DNA of 64,000 nt from JAANXG01 sp034520625 (GCA_034520625.1 JAXHNI010000009.1:682001-746000); one strand, 5' to 3'; positions 6,177 through 16,401 are shown, counted from the first letter of the stretch. A program made the numbers and translations. The notes: generated from the letters alone by a model not told the origin.

Positions 6177-8147
6177 TTAACCATTTTTTTGGACGCCCTG
6201 AGCCAGACCGAGCTCAGCGAGATCGCGTGTTAGCTGCTCCGTTACGTTTTCCCGTGTATACGGCAGGCTTTGCATCAACTTAGTGATAGTGACGCCGGGA
6301 TCCAGGCGAATCAGTTCGGAGACGGCTTCGTCGGCGCCGCTGGACTCGCCCGTTCTGAAGCGGGCTGCGGCAAGATACGCAAGACTTTGTGCATTCGGCT
6401 GTCTCATCTTCGCCAGTGCCTGCACGGCGTTCCGGAATTCACCACGCGAGTACTCGGCGATACCCAGGCCCCACAGGTACCAGTGCGGGTAATAAGGGTT
6501 CAGGCGCATCGCCGACTCGATGTTCCGGACGGCCTCATCCGCCCGGCCGGCAAACGTCAATGGCCATGCCCTGTTGGCCAGCGCATCCGAGTTATTTGGG
6601 TTTAGGCGCAGCGCCTCGTCGAAGGAAAGCAGCGAGGCTGCGAGGTCTCCGGCCGCGAGGTGCGCCGCGCCCAGGGCCCAATGGGCGGAGTCGAGGCTCG
6701 GGTCCAGGCGAATGGACTCGCGCGCGTATTCGAACGTTTTCTGCAGGGAATTGCCGGTATCCTCGACCCAAGCCATGTAAACATCGAAAAACCAGGTCCA
6801 GGCGAGCCAGGCATGCGCCATCGCGAAGTCCGGACTCTCCGTGACCGCCTGCTCGAAGTAGTCGCGCGCGATCAGCATGTCCTCGCGGAGAAACTTCTCC
6901 TTGTGCGCCATACCGCGCATCAACTTCTCATAGGTGCTGAGCTCCGTACCGCGACGCGACAGGCTTTTTTTGAGCTCGGCGCGCTGCAGTACGCCTTTGT
7001 AGCCTCGAAGCGACGCCACGATGCGGCTGACGATTTCATCCTGAACCTCGAACAACTCGGTCAGCGGTCGATCGTATCTCTCTGCCCAGAGATTTCTTCC
7101 GTTGGACCCCTGAACAAGCTGCACGTTGACACGAAGTCGTTGATCGACAATCTGCATGCTGCCCAGGAGCAGATACCGGATGCCGAGATCGGCGGCGATT
7201 TCCGAAGCGCTGAGCGCGGTGTCCCGGTACACCTCCGCGGAATTTCTCGCGATCACGAACAGCGACCGGTCCCGGGAAAGCTCCGCCGTCAGGGTTTCGG
7301 TCAAGGCATCGCAGAACAGGTCGTGATCTTCGTGTCCCGAGTTGTTATGCACGGGCAATACCACAATGGACGGAACTTCCGGCTCTTGCGGGGTTGAGTC
7401 CGGCGCCACGGCCCGTCCCTGTCTGATTCGTTCATGCAGTTCCGTGGTTTGATCTTCCGGCGCGGTTTGCAACTCGGCATACAGCATCCCGGCGAATGCG
7501 TCGAATCGCCGCATAGCCTCGACTCGTCGGCCGGACGCGGCCAGGGCCCGCATCTGCAGCCTGCATGCGTGCTCGTGCAGAGGGTCAAGCTCCAGCATTC
7601 GAAGCGATGTGTTCAACGCTTCGGTTGCTTTGCCCGCCTGCAGAGCCCGGTCCGCGAGTCTGCTGAATACCTGCAACGCCAGATCCTCCAGACGCATCGC
7701 TTCGGTCGCTTGCCAGGCCTGGAACTCCTCCGTCTCGCAGGAAAAGCCCTCGAGAAAACGACCAGAGTAGAGCTTTTCCGCAAGCCTCAACGAGGCGAGA
7801 TCGTCGGCGCTGCCCGCGTTCTCGAATTCCAGTGCATCCACAGTCACTTCGCCGGGATTCAGGGCCAGCCGATCGCGCTCGATCGTCATCAGCCGGCCTG
7901 GCCGTCTGCCCAGAGCTTCGTTCAGCTCGTGAAGTGTACGACGCAGACTGGCTCGTGCCCGCGAATCCGATGAATCGGACCAGTACAGATTGGCAAGCGC
8001 CTCGCGTGTCGTCCCCGTTTCTCCGTTCATGGCGATGTATGCCAGCAGGCCAAGGGATTTGCGCGTCGGAAACGCGACGGGCTCCCCGTCGTTCCATCGG
8101 GCCGCGACCCCGCCGAGCAGGTTCAGCTCGAGTCTGTTCGGATTCAG
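6177..8147 (-). CDS. BTAD-type transcriptional activator with FlgO/TolB-like and TPR domains
   Basis: From the N-terminus, residues ~1-100 are a winged-helix activator domain and ~100-250 the bacterial transcriptional activation (BTAD) repeats. Residues ~260-380 are the FlgO/TolB-like module seen in CadC- and cyclase-type regulators (SIVVLPVHNN..., ALTETLTAELSRDRSLFVIARNS), and the rest is TPR repeats. The ATG at 8030 would cut the DNA-binding domain. The frame stays open to 8163 and the conserved LNLLGG...PTRKSLGLLAYIA segment lies upstream of it. The only workable start is CTG at 8147, preceded by a strong GAGGGGG 5 nt away. With that start the protein has 656 residues. No target gene is recognisable, and it lies inside the att-flanked segment 6080-9349. 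Confidence 0.82.
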   Translation of the reverse strand: MNPNRLELNLLGGVAARWNDGEPVAFPTRKSLGLLAYIAMNGETGTTREALANLYWSDSSDSRARASLRRTLHELNEALGRRPGRLMTIERDRLALNPGEVTVDALEFENAGSADDLASLRLAEKLYSGRFLEGFSCETEEFQAWQATEAMRLEDLALQVFSRLADRALQAGKATEALNTSLRMLELDPLHEHACRLQMRALAASGRRVEAMRRFDAFAGMLYAELQTAPEDQTTELHERIRQGRAVAPDSTPQEPEVPSIVVLPVHNNSGHEDHDLFCDALTETLTAELSRDRSLFVIARNSAEVYRDTALSASEIAADLGIRYLLLGSMQIVDQRLRVNVQLVQGSNGRNLWAERYDRPLTELFEVQDEIVSRIVASLRGYKGVLQRAELKKSLSRRGTELSTYEKLMRGMAHKEKFLREDMLIARDYFEQAVTESPDFAMAHAWLAWTWFFDVYMAWVEDTGNSLQKTFEYARESIRLDPSLDSAHWALGAAHLAAGDLAASLLSFDEALRLNPNNSDALANRAWPLTFAGRADEAVRNIESAMRLNPYYPHWYLWGLGIAEYSRGEFRNAVQALAKMRQPNAQSLAYLAAARFRTGESSGADEAVSELIRLDPGVTITKLMQSLPYTRENVTEQLTRDLAELGLAQGVQKNG

Positions 8148-8308
8148 CGCATCCCCCTCGGCTCAAGGCCGCCGACGCCTGCTTTGCCGCTGTCTGCGTG
8201 TGTGACCGGGTGTTGCGAACGCGATTCCGACGCTGTCCGGACGCCGGCGTCGTATGAATGGCCGTGCGGTTGAAGGCCGTTCCTGCAACGAACCCAGAGG
8301 ATATCTCT

Positions 8309-8518
8309 ATGACTACAAACCGAAATGCCGGAATCGCTGTCGGGTGCGAAACCTCGAATCATGTCGATGAACGATCGCTCACCGGAGTCGAGGGCCGCGG
8401 CGGCCCGGGCGACCGGACTCGTCTGGCCGCGGCGTTCCGTGAGCTGGGCCGTGGCGTGGGCGCCACGGTAGCCTGTGAGCGGACCCGGAACTTCTACCGG
8501 TCCGGTGGCCGGGCCTGA
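8309..8518 (+). CDS. Possible small hypothetical protein (69 aa)
   Basis: ATG at 8309 has GAGG 8 nt upstream, and TGA lies at 8518. The product is Gly/Arg-rich with two cysteines and no recognised family. It is divergent from the BTAD regulator, a place where a regulated target often lies, but codon composition is unconvincing. The whole 8148-8692 stretch otherwise contains no gene I can support; other open frames across it look like chance GC-rich frames. Confidence 0.2.
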   Translation: MTTNRNAGIAVGCETSNHVDERSLTGVEGRGGPGDRTRLAAAFRELGRGVGATVACERTRNFYRSGGRA

Positions 8519-8692
8519 ACCCGCGGCTTCAGCCAGGGTCGCTATTGGGCCGGACTGTTGGGACAGTGTAAACGCGATTTGGATAGCATGAACCTCGATA
8601 CATGACTGACGATCGCCCAAGCCGAATTCTAGCTTGGAGCGCGGACGAAGAGAAACAACGCCCGGCTCCCGCCGATATGCTTCTCGCCGCCG

Positions 8693-9317
8693 TCAGGCGT
8701 GATCCCGCGGCATCTCAAGGTCCCAGTTCCGCGCGCAGATCCGCTTGCCGTCTTCGTAGGCGTCGAGTTGCGCATGCAGGTCTCGTTGATCGCCTCCAGT
8801 ATCGAGACGTCCTCGGCTAGGTTGCGCTTCACCCACCAGTTGTGGTGCTCCGGCTCGATCAGGGTCACATCGACGGGCGGCGCACCCTCGGGCGGCGCGA
8901 ACGGCGCCACCGCGGGCACGTCGTGGCCGGTCTCGCGGACCGGCAGGGAAAGGCGGCTTTCGCTCGTCGCGATCGACAAGCGAACCGACAGCGGATCGCT
9001 CTCGAATACCCGCGCGCCGCCCCCCAATCCTCGCACACCGAGTCGTGCCACCAGTACTCGTCCCGGTGCCGATGGCGCAGCCAGATATCGCCCCAGGGCT
9101 CGATGGCCATGGCGGGATCCGGGGCCCGGCGGCAGCGAGTCGTAGGCGAACATCTTAGCCGCCCAGGACAGGTTAGGGTTTCGTAGTTGTTGATCGCGGT
9201 TTGAACATCGACGTCAAAAACGTCCTCTCGGTTCTCCGCGAGCGTGCGCACCTCGTCTTCCGACAGCGCCGCGCACTGGATATCGCCGACATCGATGGCG
9301 GATGGACTCTTCTCGTT
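8693..9317 (-). pseudogene. Frameshifted remnant of a CocE/NonD-family hydrolase
   Basis: Recognisable pieces of an alpha/beta-hydrolase of the CocE/NonD (X-Pro dipeptidyl-peptidase-like) family occur in order but in different minus-strand frames. They are PWGDIWLRHRHRDEYWWHDSVCEDWG (the family's RDxYWxHxSVCED landmark), then an SDPLSVR segment and HHNWWVKRNLAEDVSILEA, then LDAYEDGKRICARNW and LEMPRDHA ending at TGA 8693. At least two frameshifts are needed to join them, and the N-terminal catalytic half is missing. The 5' side ends within about 15 bp of the tRNA 3' end, consistent with truncation during an integration event. An additional coding-like piece (AALSEDEVRTLAENREDVF) near 9200-9300 may belong to it or to another gene. 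Confidence 0.6.
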
Positions 9318-9329
9318 CTACGTTGTTAT

Positions 9330-9406
<77 letters not shown>

Positions 9407-9418
9407 TGATTTGGGGGG

Positions 9419-9424
9419 ATGATA
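9419..9424 (-). promoter_or_regulatory. Possible -10 of the tRNA gene
   Basis: TATCAT on the minus strand lies 12 nt before the tRNA 5' end, followed by a C-rich discriminator-like run as in stable-RNA promoters. No convincing -35 is visible at 17 bp, so this is tentative. Confidence 0.3.
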
Positions 9425-9542
9425 GCAGGGATGGGGCGGGGTTGTGCCGTCGTTGTACGACTGGTACGCCCCTTCCCGGTTCTACACGCGTTGGTTGCCA
9501 ATCACCAGGTGCCGTGGCTGGATTCCATTGCCCTCATCCTGA

Positions 9543-9567
9543 CCTTCTCCCCCTCTGGGGGAGAAGG
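9543..9567. repeat. 11-bp-stem hairpin downstream of rpoD
   Basis: CCTTCTCCCCC and GGGGGAGAAGG pair perfectly around a TCT loop, 22 bp beyond the rpoD stop. There is no T-run on either side, so it is not a canonical intrinsic terminator. It resembles the short CCTTCTCCCC/GGGGAGAAGG palindromes scattered in many proteobacterial genomes and could protect the rpoD 3' end. Confidence 0.65.
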
Positions 9568-9588
9568 AATGGCTCCGGTTGAGTCGGA

Positions 9589-11400
<1,812 letters not shown>

Positions 11401-11437
11401 CCGTTCGTCAGAAGGTTGGACCGAAAAATAACCGTAT

Positions 11438-11474
11438 ATTATAGCTGAATCCGCCGGTTTTCGCCGGATTCAGC
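11438..11474 (-). promoter_or_regulatory. dnaG-rpoD intergenic hairpin abutting a perfect -10
   Basis: On the minus strand an imperfect palindrome at 11444-11474 (10-bp outer stem GCTGAATCCG/CGGATTCAGC, AAAA-containing loop) is followed immediately by TATAAT (complement of 11438-11443), 38 nt before the rpoD start codon. No good -35 lies 17 bp upstream because the hairpin occupies that space. It may be an internal rpoD promoter, or an mRNA structure separating dnaG from rpoD. In E. coli this junction carries an RNA-processing site and internal promoters lie in dnaG. Confidence 0.4.
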
Positions 11475-11494
11475 CGCATGCCCCGCCCCGATGG

Positions 11495-11728
11495 TCACGG
11501 GTTCCGGATCTGGAGGTCCCTCTTGTTTTTCAGCAGGCTGTCCAGCTGCTTCTTGACCGTCTCGCTGGCCCGGCCGTCCCGGGCTTCCTCGTTGCGGCTG
11601 CTGAGCCGCCTGAGCTCGTCCTCGAGCCGGTTCTCGCCTGTTATGTGTGCCCGCGCGGCCAGGTTTTCAAGGTGGCGGTGGGGCGGACCGATCGCCCGGC
11701 GTGTCCTTTGCCCGGTCCCGGTCGCCGA
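11495..11728 (-). pseudogene. In-frame, start-less continuation after the dnaG stop, resembling the DnaG C-terminus
   Basis: Directly after the dnaG TAG the same reading frame stays open for 77 codons to a TGA at 11495 and looks coding: HRHLENLAARAHITGENRLEDE, then LRRLSSRNEEARDG and LDSLLKNKRDLQIRNP (listed as separate pieces). It has no ATG, GTG or TTG start. The segment LE...HITGENRLEDELRRLSSR resembles DnaG's own LEAEMHRRLANGEKIDDDLRTRHSE. It therefore looks like an older or duplicated helicase-binding tail cut off by a new stop. The rest of the 11401-11728 gap holds the rpoD leader. Confidence 0.5.
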
Positions 11729-13582
11729 CTATTCCGTCTCGTCGTCTGTTTCCTCGTCGCTCGAAACGGCAGGCGAGACTCGTTCTCGTTTGAGCTGCTC
11801 CCGCATCCGGGTCAGTTCAGAGTGCCGTGTCCTGAGGTCGTCGTCGATCTTCTCGCCGTTGGCCAGCCGCCGATGCATCTCCGCCTCCAATTTTCCAACT
11901 CGTTTGGCGGCCAGCTCCCACCTGAGCCGGTTCAAAGTGGCCCGAAATGCTGCAGCCGTCCCACTTCCGCCATGGATCTGGCTCCGCGAGACCAGTTTCT
12001 GGAGATGCTGGTGGTGCTCGTGCTCGCGGAACCGCTCCAGCAGGCCCGCCGTGGTGAGCCCGGTCGAGCCGGTAACCGTGTGCACCACCTCCGTGAACAG
12101 CTCGATGCCCGGCATATCCAGCTCCCGGAGCTCGTCGACATCGTGCGCGATGTGGGCGAGCTTGGGGTACTGCAGCACCAGGGTCAGCAGCTCCCGGACC
12201 GGTGACTGCCTGACCGTGGCGGGTCCGCGGCCCGTGGCCTGTGACTTTTTCTCCGGGCGCGTTCCTGTGGCGGCCGACTCCGTCCCATCGAGCAGCCGAT
12301 CCACGGTTTCCCGGTCGGTCTGGGCCAGCTCCACGAGCTGATCCTTGAGCAGCTCCTTCAGGGCGCCGTCGGGCACCTTGGCGATCAGCGGCTTGGCGAG
12401 CTCGATGAGACGCGCCCGGCCGTCCATGCGGGTAGTATCGGTCTGGCCCGCCAGCTGCTGAACCAGAAAATCGGAAAAAGGCGTCGCCGCCCGGATGCGC
12501 TGCTCGAAGCCCTCGCCTCCCTCCCGGTTGACGGCGCTGTCCGGATCGTCCCCGTCCGGCAGGAACAGGAAACTGGCCTGGCGGCCCTCCCCGAGGGTCG
12601 GCAGCAGGGACTCCAGCGCCCGCCAGGCGGCGGCCCGCCCGGCACGGTCGCCGTCGAAGCAGAACACCACTTCCGTGCAGTAGCGGAACACCCGCTCCAG
12701 GTGGGCGCGGGTCGTGGCGGTGCCCAGGGTGCCGACGGCGTAGTCGATGCCGTGCTGCGCCAGGGCGACGACGTCCATGTAGCCCTCCACCACCAGCGCC
12801 TTGCCTGCCGATTTGATGGCGCCGCGCGCCGCATACAAGCCGTAGAGCTCCGCGCCCTTGTGGAACACCGGGGTTTCCGGCGAATTGAGGTACTTGGGCT
12901 CGCCCTCGCCCAGCACCCGGCCCCCGAATCCGACCACCCGGCCCCGGTGATCGTGGATGGGAAACATGACCCGGTTGCGGAACCGGTCGTAGTAGCCCTG
13001 GGTGGAGCGTTTCATCACCAGGCCGGCGTGCTCGAGCGCCCGGCGCGCCGTCTCGTCCCGGCCGATGGCCTGGAGCAGGTTGTCCCACCCGTCCGGGGCG
13101 AAGCCGAGCCCGAAGCGCGCGGCGGTTTCCCCGGTGAGCCCGCGCTGCTTGAGATAGGCCACCGCCTGCTTCGCGTCCGGGTGGCGCCGCAGTTGCTCCC
13201 GGTAGAAACGGTCGGCGCCGGCGAGGACCTCCAGCAGGTCCTTGCCGGCCTCGCCGGCTTTCTCCGGCTTCTCGGCGCCGCCCTCCCGGGGGACTTCCAG
13301 GCCGTGGCGGGCGGCGAGGTGCTCGACGGCTTCCACGAAATCCATGTGCTCATACTCCATGAGAAAGCCGATGGCGGTGCCGTGGGCGCCGCAGCCGAAG
13401 CAGTGGTAGAACTGCTTGTCCTGGCTGACGGAGAACGACGGCGTTTTTTCGTCGTGGAACGGGCAGCAGGCCTTGTATTCCCGCCCCGCTTTCTTCAGGG
13501 GCACCCGGCCGTCGATGACGTCGACGATATCCGTGCGAGTCATGAGCTCGTCGATGAAGCGCTGGGGGATGCGGCCGGCCAT
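11729..13582 (-). CDS. dnaG: DNA primase DnaG
   Basis: This 617-residue primase makes RNA primers at the replication fork. The N-terminal CHC2 zinc ribbon is present (C40, H43, C61, C64 in CCPFH and HCFGCG). The RNA-polymerase domain with a Toprim core follows (LVVEGYMDVVAL ... VFCFDGDRAGRAAA). The last ~150 residues are the helical DnaB-interacting region, ending in an acidic DEETDDETE. No strong ribosome site precedes the ATG at 13582. The usual rpsU-yqeY-dnaG-rpoD order is kept, except that a plus-strand peptidase gene is wedged between dnaG and yqeY, so dnaG probably needs its own promoter. A coding-like in-frame stretch continues after the stop. Confidence 0.98.
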   Translation of the reverse strand: MAGRIPQRFIDELMTRTDIVDVIDGRVPLKKAGREYKACCPFHDEKTPSFSVSQDKQFYHCFGCGAHGTAIGFLMEYEHMDFVEAVEHLAARHGLEVPREGGAEKPEKAGEAGKDLLEVLAGADRFYREQLRRHPDAKQAVAYLKQRGLTGETAARFGLGFAPDGWDNLLQAIGRDETARRALEHAGLVMKRSTQGYYDRFRNRVMFPIHDHRGRVVGFGGRVLGEGEPKYLNSPETPVFHKGAELYGLYAARGAIKSAGKALVVEGYMDVVALAQHGIDYAVGTLGTATTRAHLERVFRYCTEVVFCFDGDRAGRAAAWRALESLLPTLGEGRQASFLFLPDGDDPDSAVNREGGEGFEQRIRAATPFSDFLVQQLAGQTDTTRMDGRARLIELAKPLIAKVPDGALKELLKDQLVELAQTDRETVDRLLDGTESAATGTRPEKKSQATGRGPATVRQSPVRELLTLVLQYPKLAHIAHDVDELRELDMPGIELFTEVVHTVTGSTGLTTAGLLERFREHEHHQHLQKLVSRSQIHGGSGTAAAFRATLNRLRWELAAKRVGKLEAEMHRRLANGEKIDDDLRTRHSELTRMREQLKRERVSPAVSSDEETDDETE

Positions 13583-13683
13583 GTCTGCAAGTTCAAAGCA
13601 AAACGGGGGTGCTGTAAAGTCTGCCCGCGGCGGGCTTTCCGGCTCCGCCGCGGACGCTCGAATTCCAACCTGGAGCGACGCAC

Positions 13684-14535
13684 GTGCCGATTATCATTGT
13701 TCTCTCGCTGGTGCTGCTGGGCGCCGCCCTCTGGGCGGCCTGGTCGCTGTACCGGCGCCGCCGCCGGGAGGCGTTGTTCCACCGGCTTCCACGCCCGGAG
13801 CACGTCGCCATCCTGGAGCGCAATGTGCCGCTGTACGGCCACCTGCCGCCGGAGCTCCGCAGGGCCCTGGGCGGCTTGGTCAATGTCCTGCTCGACGAGA
13901 AGACGTTCGTGGGCTGTGACGGCCTGGCGGTGACCGAGGAAATGCGCGTGACGGTGGCGGGCAACGCGTGCCTGCTGCTGCTGGGCGGGGGCAGGCTCAC
14001 TTTCCCGGGATTCAGGACCATATTGATGTATCCGGATGCCTTCTTGACGGAGCAGACCAGCTACGACGGGATGGTGCAGACCCGGGAGCACAGCGTGCGC
14101 TCCGGCGAGTCATGGGAGCGCGGCCCCGTGGTGCTGGCCTGGTCGGACATCGAGGAGGACCTGCAGTACGCCGGCGACGGTCGCAACGTGGTGCTGCACG
14201 AGTTCGCCCACAAGCTCGATGAGGAAAACGCCGGGACGGACGGGCTGCCGGTCCTGCGCGACCGCTCCCAGTATACAGAGTGGCGGGCGGTGCTGAGCCG
14301 GGAATACGAATCCCTCAAGCGGGACGCGGAAAGCGGCGGGGAGTCCACCCTGGACCCGTACGGCGCCGAGTCCCCGGCGGAGTTCTTCGCCGTCGCCACG
14401 GAGGCGTTTTTCGAGATGCCCGGTACCCTTCGGGTCCGGCTGCCGGCGCTGTACGAGCAGCTGCGGCGATACTACAACGTCGACCCGGCTACGTGGATGC
14501 GTGAAACTGGGGGCGTCAGCCGAGCAGGGACTTGA
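13684..14535 (+). CDS. MtfA-family (M90) zinc metallopeptidase with N-terminal membrane anchor
   Basis: This 283-residue protein has one N-terminal membrane helix (IIIVLSLVLLGAALWAAWSLY) followed by an Arg-rich stop. The M90/MtfA body has the zinc motif HEFAHKLDEE (H172, E173, H176) and downstream SPAEFFAVATEAFFE, the family's third-ligand region. MtfA in E. coli binds the Mlc repressor and has aminopeptidase activity. The GTG start has GGAG 8 nt upstream. Its 3' end overlaps the convergent yqeY stop by 20 bp. It interrupts the macromolecular-synthesis operon on the opposite strand. A weak TTCAAA-17-TAAAGT promoter lies near 13598, overlapping the dnaG 5' end. Confidence 0.92.
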   Translation: MPIIIVLSLVLLGAALWAAWSLYRRRRREALFHRLPRPEHVAILERNVPLYGHLPPELRRALGGLVNVLLDEKTFVGCDGLAVTEEMRVTVAGNACLLLLGGGRLTFPGFRTILMYPDAFLTEQTSYDGMVQTREHSVRSGESWERGPVVLAWSDIEEDLQYAGDGRNVVLHEFAHKLDEENAGTDGLPVLRDRSQYTEWRAVLSREYESLKRDAESGGESTLDPYGAESPAEFFAVATEAFFEMPGTLRVRLPALYEQLRRYYNVDPATWMRETGGVSRAGT

Positions 14536-14959
14536 TGCGGGCGCTGACCTGGCCCATGTCGGCGCGCCCCTGAACCCGGGGCTTGAGCTCTCCCATGACC
14601 TTGCCCATGTCCTTCATGGTCGAAGCGCCGGTGGCGGCGATGGCATCCCGGATGAGGGCGTCGAGCTCGTCGTCACTGAGCGGCTCGGGCAGGTACTCCG
14701 ACAGAATATCGACGGACACCTGTTCCTTTTCCGCGAGGTCTTCGCGGTTGCCGGCCCTGAACTGCTCGATGGAGTCCCGTCCCTGCTTGATCTGCTTGCC
14801 GATCACGGCGAGCACGGCGTCGTCGTCCAGGGTGACCTGCTCGTCCACTTCCTTTCTCTGGATGGCGGCCCGCAGCATGCGGATGGTCTCGAGCCGGGGG
14901 GTGTCCTTGGCCCGCATGGCGGTCTTCATGTCCTTGGTGATGCGGTCCTTGAGGGTCAT
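14516..14959 (-). CDS. yqeY: GatB/YqeY domain-containing protein
   Basis: This 147-residue soluble protein is of normal length for YqeY. It begins LKDRITKDMKTAMRAKDTPRLETIRMLRAA and contains AEKEQVSVDILSEYLPEPLSDDEL followed by the C-terminal GKVMGELKPRVQGRADM (quoted as separate pieces). The C-terminal half is homologous to the tRNA-binding tail of GatB, though a tRNA role for YqeY itself is unproven. It lies between rpsU and dnaG as in many proteobacteria and is probably transcribed from the rpsU promoter. Its 3' end overlaps the convergent mtfA-type gene by 20 bp. Confidence 0.96.
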   Translation of the reverse strand: MTLKDRITKDMKTAMRAKDTPRLETIRMLRAAIQRKEVDEQVTLDDDAVLAVIGKQIKQGRDSIEQFRAGNREDLAEKEQVSVDILSEYLPEPLSDDELDALIRDAIAATGASTMKDMGKVMGELKPRVQGRADMGQVSARIKSLLG

Positions 14960-14980
14960 GGTCCCGGGAGCGGCGGGGGG

Positions 14981-15196
14981 CTAATGGGAGCGCTGAAAAC
15001 GGTTCCGCTGGCGGGAAACCCGCTTGAGCTCGCGCTTGCGGGCGGCGGCGGCCTTGCGCTTGCGGCCGGTGGTGGGCTTTTCGTAGTGCTCCCTGCGGCG
15101 CATTTCGGTGAACACGCCGGCCTTTTCGCACGCGCGGCGGAACCGGCGCAGAATCGTGTCGAACGGCTCATCCTGACGGACTTTCACACTTGGCAT
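14981..15196 (-). CDS. rpsU: Small ribosomal subunit protein bS21
   Basis: This 71-residue, highly basic bS21 starts MPSVKVRQDEPFDTILRRF and continues with the RREHYEKPTTGRKRKAAAARKR signature (quoted in two pieces). bS21 sits on the 30S platform near the anti-Shine-Dalgarno and is needed for initiation on natural mRNAs. A strong AGAGGAA site lies 5 nt before the ATG, and a clear sigma-70 promoter lies upstream. It is the first gene of the macromolecular-synthesis operon. Confidence 0.99.
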   Translation of the reverse strand: MPSVKVRQDEPFDTILRRFRRACEKAGVFTEMRRREHYEKPTTGRKRKAAAARKRELKRVSRQRNRFQRSH

Positions 15197-15231
15197 ACAA
15201 TTCCTCTAAACTGGTGCATGGAAGGCGCCGG

Positions 15232-15260
15232 ATTCTAATCAATGCCGGCTGCCCGGACAA
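15232..15260 (-). promoter_or_regulatory. Sigma-70 promoter of rpsU
   Basis: On the minus strand -35 TTGTCC (15255-15260), a 17-bp spacer and -10 TAGAAT (15232-15237) lie 35 nt before the rpsU ATG. Spacing is optimal and the -10 matches five of six consensus bases. It would drive rpsU-yqeY and perhaps further genes of the operon. Confidence 0.65.
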
Positions 15261-15354
15261 GGCACTTGTTGGGCAGATGGGGGGTGAATCCGGGCTGTTT
15301 CAAGGGATTGCCTGACAACACGACAATTTAACCGGGTCAATCGAGGCATTTGGA

Positions 15355-16401
15355 ATGCTCGTACTGGGTGTGGAAACCTCCTGCGACGACACCGCGGCGG
15401 CGTTGTACGACAGCGGGCGCGGCCTGCTGTCCCACTGCCTGTTCTCCCAGATCCAGACCCATTCCGAGTACGGCGGCATCGTACCGGAGCTGGCGGCCCG
15501 GGATCATGTGCGCAAGCTGCTGCCCCTGATCGAGCAGGTGCTGGCCCGGGCCGACACACGCACCGAGGACCTGGAGGCGGTGGCTTACACCGCCGGCCCC
15601 GGCCTGGTCGGGGCGCTGCTGGTGGGCGCCGCCCTCAGCCACGGGCTCGCCGCGGCAGCGGGCATTCCCGCGGTGGGAGTGCACCACATGGAAGGGCACC
15701 TGCTGGCGCCGATGCTGGAGGACGACCGGCCGGAGTTCCCGTTCCTCGCCCTGCTGGTATCCGGAGGGCATACCATGATCGTGGAGGTGTCCGGCCACGG
15801 CCGCTACCGCCTGCTGGGCCAGACCCTGGACGATGCGGTGGGGGAAGCGTTCGACAAGACCGCCAAGCTCCTGGGCCTGGGCTATCCCGGCGGCCCGGCG
15901 ATCGCCGCGGCGGCCGCTGGCGGCGATGCGGCGAAGTTCACGTTTCCCCGGCCCATGACCGACCGACCCGGGCTGGATTTCAGCTTCAGCGGTCTCAAGA
16001 CGGCGGTGCTGCAGACTGTCCGCGCTCGGACCCTGGACAGCCGGATGGTGGCGGATGTCGCCAGCGCCTTCCAGGACGCCGCCGTCGATACCCTGGTGAT
16101 CAAGTGCCGGCGCGCGGTGGCGGAGACCGGGTTGAGACGCCTGGTGGTGGCCGGGGGTGTCGGCGCCAATATCGAGCTGCGTGCCAGGCTCGCCCGGCTG
16201 GCGGAGCGCGAAGGGGTCAAGGTGTACTTCCCGCGCCTGGAGTTCTGCACCGACAACGGTGCGATGATCGCCTACGCGGGCTGGATGCGGGCCCGCAACG
16301 GCGCCGGCGCGCCGGGAGGCGGTTTCCAGGTCAAGCCCCGCTGGCCGCTGACGGAGCTGGAGCCGCCCATCCAGCGTACCGCGGGCATTGGTTCGGTCTG
16401 A
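15355..16401 (+). CDS. tsaD: tRNA N6-threonylcarbamoyladenosine synthase subunit TsaD
   Basis: This 348-residue Kae1/TsaD/YgjD protein transfers the threonylcarbamoyl group to A37 of ANN-decoding tRNAs, acting with TsaB and TsaE. The ASKHA fold is visible from VLGVETSCDDTAAALYD. The metal ligands H111 and H115 lie in HHMEGH, and the C-terminal FCTDNGAMIAYAG carries the third ligand Asp. It is divergent from rpsU, the standard gammaproteobacterial arrangement. Twenty bp after the stop begins a palindromic element lying between tsaD and the convergent plsY. Confidence 0.98.
   Translation: MLVLGVETSCDDTAAALYDSGRGLLSHCLFSQIQTHSEYGGIVPELAARDHVRKLLPLIEQVLARADTRTEDLEAVAYTAGPGLVGALLVGAALSHGLAAAAGIPAVGVHHMEGHLLAPMLEDDRPEFPFLALLVSGGHTMIVEVSGHGRYRLLGQTLDDAVGEAFDKTAKLLGLGYPGGPAIAAAAAGGDAAKFTFPRPMTDRPGLDFSFSGLKTAVLQTVRARTLDSRMVADVASAFQDAAVDTLVIKCRRAVAETGLRRLVVAGGVGANIELRARLARLAEREGVKVYFPRLEFCTDNGAMIAYAGWMRARNGAGAPGGGFQVKPRWPLTELEPPIQRTAGIGSV

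Noticed and set aside
8144..8620. 158-codon minus-strand frame upstream of the BTAD regulator
   Set aside because: It overlaps the probable CTG start in another frame and has no family-like sequence.
9543..9567. Intrinsic terminator for rpoD
   Set aside because: Strong stem but no T-run on either strand.
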